From Lolium rigidum (taxonomy: Eukaryota > Streptophyta > Magnoliopsida > Poales > Poaceae), in the NCBI RefSeq assembly GCF_022539505.1, contig NC_061514.1, positions 251,646,124 to 251,710,123 of the forward strand: a stretch of DNA of 64,000 bases, given 5' to 3'. Below the pieces are notes generated by a model. It was not told the DNA's origin, did no database searches, and saw only the letters and a program-made list of their open reading frames with translations. A program made the position numbers and the translations under genes. Shown here piece after piece: positions 54,923 to 64,000 of this stretch; the first letter of the stretch is position 1, and every line of letters starts with the position of its first letter.

Positions 54923-56645
54923 TGATACGTCTCCGACGTATCGATAATTTCTTATGTTCCATTCCACATTATTGATGATATCTACATGTTTTATGCATAC
55001 TTTATGTCATATTTATACGTTTTCCGGAACTAACCTATTGACGAGATGCCGAAGGGCCAGTTGTTGTTTTCTGCTGTTTTTGGTTCCAGAAATCCTAGTA
55101 AGGAAATATTCTCGGAATCGGACGAAATCAACGCCCAGAGTCTTATAATTGGACGAAGCTTCCAGAACACCCGAGAGAGGCCAGAGGGGGGCCACAGGCC
55201 CACCAGATGACACCCTGGCGCGGCCAAGGGGGGGCCCGCGCCCCCCTATTGTGTGGTCGCCTCGTCGACCCTCCGACTCCGCCTCTTCGCCTATATAAAG
55301 GTCCCTGACCTAAAACATGATACGGAAAAGCCACGGTACGAGAAACCTTCCAGAGCCGCCGCCATCGCGAAGCCAAGATCTGGGGGACAGGAGTCTCTGT
55401 TCCGGCACGCCGCCGGGACGGGGAAGTGCCCCCGGAAGGCTCCTCCATCGACACCACCGCCATCTTCATCAACGCTGCTGTCTCCCATGAGGAGGGAGTA
55501 GTTCTCCATCGAGGCTAAGGGGCTGTACCGGTAGCTATGTGGTTAATCTCTCTCCTATGTACTTCAATACAATAATCTCATGAGCTGCCTTACATGATTG
55601 AGATTCATATGATGATTCTTGTAATCTAGATGTCATTATGCTAGTCAAGTGGGTTTTACTTATGTGATCTCCGGAGACTCCTTGTCCCACGTGTGTAAAG
55701 GTGACAGTGTGTGCACCGTGTGGGTCTCTTAGGCTATATTTCACATAATACTTATTCACTGTTGTGAATGGCATAGTGAAGTGCTTATTTATATCCCTTT
55801 ATGATTGCAATGTGTTTTGTATCACAATTTATCCGTGTGCTACTCTAGTGATGTTATTAAAGTAGTTTATTCCTCCTGCACGGTGTAATGGTGACGAGTG
55901 TGTGCATCGTGTAGTACTTGGCGTAGGCTATGATTGTGATCTCTTGTAGATTATGAAGTTAACTATTGCTATGATGGTATTGATGTGATCTATGCCTCCT
56001 TTCGTAGCGTGAAGGTGACAGTGTGCATGCTATGTTAGTACTTGGTTTGGTTATGTTGATCTGTCATGCACTCTAAGGTTATTTAAATATGAACATTGAA
56101 TATTGTGGAGCTTGTTAACTCCGGCATTGAGGGTTCGTGTAATCCTACACGATTAGTGGTGTTCATCATCCAACAAGAGAGTGTAGAGTCTAGCATCTAT
56201 CTATTTATTCTGCTATGTGATCAATGTTGAGAGTGTCCACTAGTGAAAGTATGATCCCTAGGCCTTGTTCCTAAATATCGCTACCGCTGCTTGTTTCTTG
56301 TTTTTATCGCATCTGTACTTCCTTCAATATTATCACCATCAACCACACGCCAGTCCTGGGCAAAGCACTTTTCTGGCGCCGTTACTACTGCTCATACTTA
56401 TTCATACCACCTGTATTTCACTATCTCTTCGCCGAACTAGTGCACCTATTAGGTGTGTTGGGGACACAAGAGACTTCTTGCTTTGTGGTTGCGGGGTTGT
56501 TTGAGAGGGATATCTTTGACCTCTTCCTCCCTGAGATCGATAAACCTTGGGTGATCCACTTAAGGGAAACTTGCTGCTGTTCTACAAACCTCTGCTCTTG
56601 GAGGCCCAACACTGTCTACAAGAATAGAAGCACCCGTAGACATCA
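54923..56645 (+). mobile_element. Solo LTR with AACAT duplication inside gag
   Basis: 1723 bp, starts TGATACGTCTCCGACGTATC, ends GCACCCGTAGACATCA. Perfect 5-bp duplication AACAT at 54918-54922 and 56646-56650. Promoter TATATAAAG at 55292-55300. Same family as the minus-strand LTRs at 18137 and 61509. Insert plus duplication is 1728 bp, a multiple of three, so the gag frame is in phase on both sides. No internal sequence remains. Confidence 0.95.
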
Positions 56646-56650
56646 AACAT

Positions 56651-57952
56651 GTTGATGTGAATTTCATTAAAAGTAATAATTTCAACAACAATGCTTATAG
56701 GAATAATTCTGGTAACAACTATAGGCCATATCCTTCTGCTAATGGTAATAGTTATGGTAATTCTTATGGGAATTCTTACAACAATAATAGGAGTGTACCC
56801 CCTGGTCTCGAAGCTATGCTTAAAGAATTTATTAGTACACAAACTGCTTTTAACAAATCTGTTGAGGAAAAGCTCGATAAAATTGATATTCTCGCTTCTA
56901 AGGTTGATAGGCTTGCCTCTGATGTTGATCTTTTAAAATTGAAAGTTATGCCTAATAAGGATATTGATAATAAGATTGTTACTATAGCAAATGCCATCCA
57001 AGTTAGAATTAATGAGAATATAAGATTGATGGCTGAATTGCATGCTAGGTGGGAAAGAGAAGAAAATGAAAAACTAGCTAAAGAGAATAATGTAGCTAAA
57101 GTTTGGACTATTACCACCACTAGTAATGTTAATGATTCACATGTTGCTACACCTCCTACTATCAATGGTAAAATAATTGGTGTTGGCAATGTTACTACTC
57201 CTAGTGCAAAGCGTGCAAATTTGACTGAAACTGCTAAAACTGCTGAGATTGATAAAACTGCTGAAATTTTTCAAAATATTGGGGACAATAATCCCATTGC
57301 TGTAGATCATAATGGTTTAGACTTTGATGATTGTCACATCTCTGAAGTTATAAAGTTTTTACAAAAGCTTGCTAAAAGTCCCAATGCTAGTGCTATAAAT
57401 TTGGCCTTTACAAAACATATTACAAATGCTCTCATAAAAGCTAGAGAAGAGAAACTAAAACTTGAAATCTCTATTCCTAGAAAGTTAGAAGATGGTTGGG
57501 AGCCCATCATTAAGATGAGGGTCAATGATTTTTATTGTAATGCTTTATGTGATCTTGGTGCAAGTATTTCTGTTATGCCTAAGAAAATTTATGATATGCT
57601 TGACTTGCCACCATTGAAGAATTGTTATTTGGATGTTAATATTGTTGATAATGCTATAAAGAAACCTTTGGGGAGGATTGATAATGTTCGTATTATGGTT
57701 AACAATAACCTTGTCCCCGTTGATTTTGTTGTCTTGGATATTGAATGCAATGCATCTTGTCCCATTATATTGGGAAGACCTTTTCTTCGAACTATCGGTG
57801 CCACCATTGATATGAAGGAAGGTAATATTAAATATCAATTTCCTCTCAAGAAAGGTATGGAAAACTTCCCTAGAAAGAGAATGAAGTTACCTTATGATTC
57901 TATTATTAGAACAAGTTATGCTGTTGATGCTTCGTCTCTTGATGTTACTTGA
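56651..57952 (+). pseudogene. Gypsy gag C-terminus and aspartic protease, after solo LTR
   Basis: The ORF is open for 431 codons from the Met at 56657 to TGA at 57950. An Asn/Gly/Tyr-rich stretch with repeated 'GNSYGNSY' is followed by a coiled-coil-like 'KSVEEKLDKIDILASKVDRLASDVDLLKLKV'. Then comes the retropepsin domain with active-site 'CNALCDLGASISVMP' (GAT at 57551), flap-like 'NIVDNAIKKPLGRIDNVRIMV' and 'CPIILGRPFL'. The D-L-G-A active site is the form seen in Athila/Tat-type plant gypsy elements. Reverse transcriptase and integrase do not follow; another LTR is inserted three bases after the stop. Broken upstream by the solo LTR, so not functional. Confidence 0.85.
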
Positions 57953-57955
57953 TAC

Positions 57956-59123
57956 TGTTATCACCAGAATTTAGCCAAAGCAGGAGATGGGCCGTGATTG
58001 AGATGGGATTAGAGGACATGTATATAAAGTGTCTCTGAATCGGCCTCGTGCGGGAGTTTGGGCTAGATTGCCCGTGTATCTGTACATTATGGTAGATTAC
58101 GTTTCAAGCTTAGAATTAAGAGATAGAGCTTAGTCGTACACATCTGGATTTATTCCAAAGATAGAAAGTCTACGGACTATAAATATGTATCTAGGGTTAT
58201 TGAGAAAGGAGGACGATCACGTTCACAACAAACCAATCTAGGCGCATCGCCACCCCTTGTTTCGAGGGTTTCTTCCGGGTAAGCGACATGCTGCCTAGAT
58301 CGCATCTTGCGATCTAGGCAGTATCCGTTTATTCGTTTGTTTGGTGTTGCTCGTACTGAAGTCTTTTTGATGGCGAGCAATACCGTTATCGTAGATGTTT
58401 TGGGGTTTACGTCGATACTTTTATGATATGCTTGCTTAGCTATGCTACCCCTCAATATCTAGCTGCCTTTGCACCTATCTTGGGTGTAAGGGCAGCACCT
58501 TGCTTAATCTTTATTTAGTAGATCTGATCTGTTATAGTCGTTCCTTGCTCTCCAAGGATTAGTTTGATATCCGCATGGTTAGGCCTTGCAAACGGGTTGA
58601 ACGATCCAGTAGTGCGTAAGGTATGGTTTGCTAATCCTAGAGGGATTGTTCCGGGAATCGACTTTGTGTTGGTTTTTAGGCCTGTTTTAGGATTAGTTTT
58701 CCATTATCTTTCGTGTCTGCCAGGCTCAACTACGCGTAGGATGTTCCGGTTATGCGGTGAAAACCCTAGACTGTCGTAGATTGATTTAACTTTATATTGA
58801 TAAAGCAGGACCCCCATGTTATTGTAAATCCAACGTGAACCATGGGTCAATCGGCTCTTTGAGCCGATTCACAGGGTAACCTGAGAGCCGATCGGGGCTC
58901 GTATTTAATGTTTACGTGTCTGCCATGCAGGAAGCTAATTGAAGCAATCCATCACCTTCCTGACCAGGTATAGGTCAGGTGGCACGCCCTCGCACTAGCC
59001 AGGACGTGTGCCGGAGTTTTGCGGGCCGTCGCCCGAGGGACCAGGGCCCACCAGCAGTCCTGGGAGCCTCCCGGCTCTCCGTGTTGCCCGTCGCTGCTCG
59101 CCGGTGGGTTTTGGCAGGCAACA
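57956..59123 (+). repeat. 5' LTR of a third gypsy element
   Basis: Starts TGTTATCACCAGAATTTAGC and ends GGCAGGCAACA; 1168 bp. Preceded by pentamer GATAC (57951-57955). Followed by a primer-site-like sequence and a gag gene in plus orientation. Different family from the TGATACGTC group. Confidence 0.85.
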
Positions 59124-59128
59124 CATTC

Positions 59129-59146
59129 TGGCACGCCCGGTGGGAC
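59129..59146 (+). other. Candidate primer-binding site
   Basis: TGGCACGCCCGGTGGGAC starts with TGG, complementary to the tRNA CCA end, 5 bp inside the LTR. I did not match it confidently to a particular tRNA. Confidence 0.6.
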
Positions 59147-59181
59147 CTGCTACAGCAACTACGTCAACGTCTGCAGCTGAG

Positions 59182-61508
59182 ATGGCGGAAGAACCAGTCA
59201 CGTACGCAGATCTGCCTGAGGAGCACAAGAAGAAGTATGATGAGATTAAAGCCGTCTTCGAATCCGATCTCATCGGCTCTTTCACGAAGACCCGTTCACA
59301 TGGCATTAGGTGGAAAGGGTTCTCACCCGAAGGCGCTCTCGATGAAGTAGATCTGTCTACCCCTTCAGAGGAACGCACCAGAGCTCTGCGCCAGGAAGTT
59401 AATTACATGGTGGCTCATTCTCTACACCGTCATTCTGAGACCCTGGTGAACGCTTTCGAGCGCATTGCGGTTCACGTGGTTCAGGAAATCATGAAGCATC
59501 AGTACTCCCCGTCAGGGCCTGCCCTAGGGACTCACCAAGGAGAAATACCGTTCCAGACCAGACCGCAGCTGCCATTCGCGCTTGCAGCTCCAGAGCCACA
59601 GGGTTCACCGGCCTACGTCGTCTACAAGGTTGGAGGCGATCCTGGCGATTGCCAATTCCTGTATGAGCCGCCTAAAGAAATCCCACATGGATACGTGTGC
59701 ACATACGTGCCGGACTGCAATAACTTGGCACGCACGAACCAGATTGCAGGATGAGGGATTTCTAGAGCGGATGCCGATAAACAGGCGTGGCTAGCTAAAT
59801 ATGCCACCGGAACTAGTCATGAAAGCTCAGCCCCTGCAGCTCATACCGTGGAACAAATCAGTACAATCTTGAGAGACCAGTTCGGCATCCTGCCAAAGAG
59901 GAAAACAATCGGCTATTCCAAGCCGTACCCCGACGAGTATGATTTGATCCCGCTGCCGCCCAAGTATCGGCTCCCTGAATTCTCAAAATTCAATGGATCA
60001 GAAGGGTCTAGCTCAATTGAGCACGTGAGCCGATATTTGGCAAAGTTGGGCATGATTTCGGCATCAGACCCGTTATGTGTGAGGTTTTTTTGCGCAATCT
60101 CTCACGGGATCAGCTTTTGGGTGGTACACCTCGTTGCCACCAAACTCAGTCCGGACGTGGAAGCAACTAGAAGAGCAGTTTCATGTTCAATATCACTCAG
60201 AAGCTACCGAGGCTGGCATTGCCGATCTAGCGCAGGTACGGCAGAAACTGGGAGAAACGGTGTCGGAATACATTCAGCGTTTCAGGACTGTCAGGAACCG
60301 ATGTTATTCGGCTCGTTTAACTGAGAAAGAAGCAGTCGATCTGGCGGCATTGGGCCTCGTAGCTCCGATCAAGGATCTGGCTTTCCAAGTAGAATACAGT
60401 TCACTGGCGCACATGGTCCAGAAATTAACATTGTATGAGCAGCGCCACCCAGAATTGTACCAAGACAAGTTCAAGCGTCCGATAGGCCTGGTCGAGACAG
60501 AAGCAGTTGAGGATTCTACAGAAGACCAGGAAGTAGCCGTGGCTGAATGGACTCGGGGGCAGTCCCCGTGTCCTGCAAATGGGTGAAACCACAAGGGCCT
60601 GCAAAAGGGTTTGACTTCGATGTAAGCAAAGTTGAGCAAATTTTCGATTTATTGCTTAAGGAAAAACAGCTGAAGTTACCCGAAGGCCATAAAATCCCTA
60701 CGGCGCAAGAGATGAACGGGAGACCATACTGCAAGTGGCATCACTCGTTCACCCATATCACCAATGACTGCAAAGAGTTGCGTCGGCAGATCCAAAGGGC
60801 GATAGAACAAGGCCGTATGATCCTTGGTCAGTTTGCCATGAAAGTGGACACGCATCCGTTTCCTGGCGTCAACATGGTGGAACTCAATCACTCCGCGAGG
60901 CGTCGGCTAGATTTCTCGTTCGATGTTAACATGGCAGGGCCTGTATACCACCATGGCAAGGATAAAGAAGAAAGCGATCACTCCCGTGGCAAGCAAAAGG
61001 AGGAGGCCGGCCCACGCGACCGGCCCCGATATGATGACAAGCGGTACATCACCGAAGAACAAGTGAGAAACGTGCGGTATCAACGACCGCTCTCAGCGCA
61101 TCTCCTTAACAAATATGAGCGTCAGTACGACCGACGTCGGCGGTACGACAGAGATGACGAAAGATATCATCGGTCTGACGTAGACAATGGAAGATATCGT
61201 CGGTATAGAGACGACGAAGGATATGAGCACCGCGCTAAGGGGAAGTCAAGAGAGCAGGAAGACATGGATAGACACTGGGACTGTCCTTTCTTTAAGCACT
61301 GCTGGGATTCGGGAATGAGCCGATTGCCTACAATCGACAACTCGCCCGGAGTGTAGACAGCAGAAGAAGGACGCAGGAGAAGTTTCAGTTTTCAAGCGTC
61401 TAGGGCCTCTCCCATCTCAGAATAGACGAGCTGAGTCATCTCAAGAGGAAGACTTTGAGGAGTCAGAAGATGAAGAAGAGGATAGATACCACCGGCCAAG
61501 GTGGTGTC
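59182..61508 (+). pseudogene. Gypsy gag polyprotein, multiply frameshifted, cut by LTR
   Basis: ATG at 59182 (MAEEPVTYADLPEEHKKKYD). Blocks in order: 59182-59754 N-terminal gag; about 59860-60120 'LPEFSKFNGSEGSSSIEHVSRYL' (start of the retrotransposon-gag core); about 60140-60575 'TWKQLEEQFHVQYH', 'RQKLGETVSEYIQRFR'; about 60580-61356 'CKWVKPQG', 'YCKWHHSFTHITNDCKELRRQI', a long Arg/Tyr/Asp-rich region, and a Cys-rich 'DCPFFKHCWDSGMSRLP'. From 61357 'VFKRLGPL' and an Asp/Glu-rich stretch end in 'RYHRPRW', where a minus-strand LTR is inserted (61509). Frame changes near 59750, 60120 and 60575 and a stop at 61356 show decay or base errors. No protease or RT is visible before the break. Confidence 0.8.
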
Positions 61509-63198
61509 TGATGTCTACGGGAGCTTCTATTCTTGTAGACAGTGTTGGGCCTCCAAGAGCAGAGGTTTGTAGAACAGCAGCAAGTTTCCCTTAAGTGGAT
61601 ACCCAAGGTTTATCGAACTCAGGGAGGAAGAGGTCAAAGATATCCCTCTCATGCAACCCCGCAACCACAAAGCAAGAAGTCTCTTGTGTCCCCAACACAC
61701 CTAATAGGTGCACTAGTTCGGCGAAGAGATAGTGAAATACAGGTGGTATGAATAAGTAGTAGCAACGAGCACCTGAAAAGTGCTTTGCCCGGGACGATAA
61801 ACAAGCAGTAGTAACACGATGAAACAGATAAACAAGCAGCGATAGCGATATTTAGGAACAAGGCCTAGGGATTACACTTTCACTAGTGGACACTCTCAAC
61901 ATTGATCACATAACAGAATAGATAAATGCATACTCTACACTTTTGTTGGATGATGAACACATTGCATAGGATTACACGAACCCTCAATGCCGGAGTTAAC
62001 AAGCTCCACAATAATGCTCATATTTTAGTAACCTTTAGTGTAAGATAGATCGAAAGACTAAACCAAGTACTAGCATAGCATGCACACTTGTCACCTTCAT
62101 GCATATGTAGGAGGAATAGATCACATCAATATTATCATAGCAATAGTTAACTTCGCAATCTACAAGAGATCATGATCATAGCATAAACCAAGTACTAACA
62201 CGGTGCACACACTCGTCACCTTTGCACACGTGCGGGAGGAATAAAACTACTTTAATAACACATCACTAGAGTAGCACATAGATAAATTGTGATACAAACA
62301 CATTGCAATCATAAAGAGATATAAATAAGCACCTCACTATGCCATTCAACGAGTGAATAAGTATTCTGTGAAATCTAGCCTAAGAGACCCACACGGTGCA
62401 CACACTCTGTCACCTTTACACACGTGGGACAAGGAGTCTCCGGAGATCACATAAGTAAAACTCACTTGACTAGCATAATGACATCTAGATTACAAGCATC
62501 ATCATATGAATCTCAATCATGTAAGGCAGCTCATGAGATTATTGTATTGAAGTACATAGGAGAGAGATGAACCACATAGCTACCGGTACAGCCCCGAGCC
62601 TCGATGGAGAACTACTCCCTCCTCATGGGAGCAGCAGCGGTGATGAAGATGGCGGTGGAGATGGCAGCGGTGTCGATGGAGAAGCCTTCCGGGGGCACTT
62701 CCCCGCTCCGGCAGGGTGCCGGAACGGAGACTCCTGTCCCCCGGATCTTGGCTTCGCGATGGCGGCGGCTCCGGAAGGTTTCGTGGTTTTCGTCGAACGC
62801 CCCGAGGTTTTTAGGTCAGGGGCTTTATATAGGCGGAGAGGCGGCGCAGGAGGGCTTCTGGGGGGCCCACACCCTAGGGGGGCGCGTCCCCCCCTTGGCC
62901 GCGCCGGGGTGTGGTGTGGTGGCCCTGCCCCCTTCTCTGGCGGTTCTCGTGTGTTCTGGATGCTTCCGGGTAAAATATGAACACGGGCGTTGATTTCGTC
63001 CGATTCCGAGAATATTTCGTTACTAGGATTTCTGAAACCAAAAACAGCAGAAAACGAGAAGCGGCACTTCGGCATCTTGTTAATAGGTTAGTTCCAGAAA
63101 ATGCACGAATATGACATAAAGTGTGCATATAACATGTAGATAACATCAATAATGTGGCATGGAACACAAGAAATTATCGATACGTTGGAGACGTATCA
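61509..63198 (-). repeat. 3' LTR of a minus-strand gypsy element
   Basis: Starts TGATGTCTACGGGAGCTTCT and ends GGAGACGTATCA: the reverse of the 54923 family; 1690 bp. The promoter reads TATATAAAG on the minus strand at 62823-62831. Preceded by pentamer GTGTC (61504-61508). The internal DNA lies to its right, so this is the 3' LTR. Confidence 0.9.
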
Positions 63199-64000
63199 GC
63201 ATCCCCAAGCTTAGTTCTGCTCGTCCCGAGCAGGGAAAACCGATAACAAAGATAATTTACGGAGTGACATGCCATCATAATCTTGATCATACTATTTGTA
63301 AAGCATATGTAGTGAATGCAGCGATCAAAACAATGTGTATGACATGAGTAAACAAGTGAATCATAAAGCAAAGACTTTTCATGAATAGCACTTCAAGACA
63401 AGCATCAATAAGTCTTCCATAAGAGTTAACTCATAAAGCAATAATTCAAAGTAAAGGTATTGAAGCAACACAAAAGAAGATTAAGTTTCAGCGGTTGCTT
63501 TCAACTTGTAACATGTATATCTCATGGATATTGTCAACATAGAGTAATATAATAAGTGCAATAAGCAAGTATGTAGGAATCAATGCACAGTTCACACAAG
63601 TGTTTGCTTCTTGAGGTGGATAGAAATAGGTGAACTGACTCAACATTGAAAGTAAAAGAATGGTCCTCATAGAGGAAAAGCATCGATTGCTATATTTGTG
63701 CTAGAGCTTTGATTTTGAAAACATGAAACAATTTTGTCAACGGTAGTAATAAAGCATATGCATCATGTAAATTATATCTTATAAGTTGCAAGCCTCATGC
63801 ATAGTGTACCAATAGTGCCCGCACCTTGTCCTAATTAGCTTGGACTACCTGGATTATCACCGCAATACATATGCTTTAACCAAGTTTCACAAAGGGGTAC
63901 CTCTATGCCGCTCTGTACAAAGGTCTAAGGAGAAAGCTCGCATTTGGATTTCTCGCTTTTGATTATTCTCAACTTAGACATCCATACCGGGACAACATAG
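63199..64000 (-). mobile_element. Internal 3' region of the minus-strand gypsy element, runs off window
   Basis: Directly beside the LTR, the minus strand reads 'AACTAAGCTTGGGGATGC', the purine-rich stretch that should prime plus-strand synthesis; the same motif appears at 17059 and 17118. No long ORF in the visible 0.8 kb. The 5' LTR would be beyond 64000. Confidence 0.75.

Noticed and set aside
1..64000. tRNA or rRNA genes
   Set aside because: The only tRNA-like matches are short primer-binding sites complementary to tRNA-Asp or tRNA-Met; no cloverleaf was found by eye.

Overview
This is nuclear DNA from a large-genome cool-season grass (Pooideae, the group of wheat, barley, rye, oat and ryegrass). 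The evidence is a dense pile of LTR retrotransposons with the long grass-type LTRs (TGATACGTC... to ...ATCA) primed by tRNA-Asp, tRNA-Met-primed gypsy DNA, LINE-type ORF1 fragments, PIF/Harbinger and Mutator-like elements, and almost no host genes. There are four 100-N scaffold gaps (4989, 19056, 33378, 53523), so some structures cannot be followed across them. No family name could be confirmed without a repeat library.

Layout. 1-1660: copia and LINE-ORF1 relics on the minus strand. 3570-5190: LTR-like repeat. 5641-6389: short LINE with target-site duplication. 6390-8535: AT-rich repeats and a TIR element holding a 22-bp minisatellite. 10045-10738: B3-domain gene copy with TATA box. 11082-19055: three-deep nest of gypsy elements. 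19573-19711: first exon of an ERGIC3/ERV46-like host gene. 20306-33377: a TTF-zinc-finger (hAT-like) gene broken by a Harbinger element (20320-22358) and by an LTR element with two 3.9-kb LTRs and only 470 bp inside (22657-32495); a solo LTR sits in its 3' LTR. 33511-35176: Harbinger-type TIR element carrying an unrecognised ORF. 39297-44217: Mutator-like element with 9-bp duplication and a captured two-exon gene (Pack-MULE). 44555-52200: LINE-like and copia remains, with a near-intact Harbinger element (47797-49894). 52977-64000: three gypsy elements, one split by a solo LTR, one by a reverse-oriented element.

The strongest results rest on exact boundaries: matching target-site duplications define six insertions (ACCCC, CATTA, AACAT, TAA twice, TAGATTTAA), and one has a matched empty site in the sister LTR. 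Genes here do not form a pathway; what they share is transposition: transposases, gag/protease/RT, and captured host exons. A second theme is technical: duplicated sequences disagree again and again at CTG/CAG sites (CTG against CTCG), so some frameshifts may be sequence errors rather than decay.
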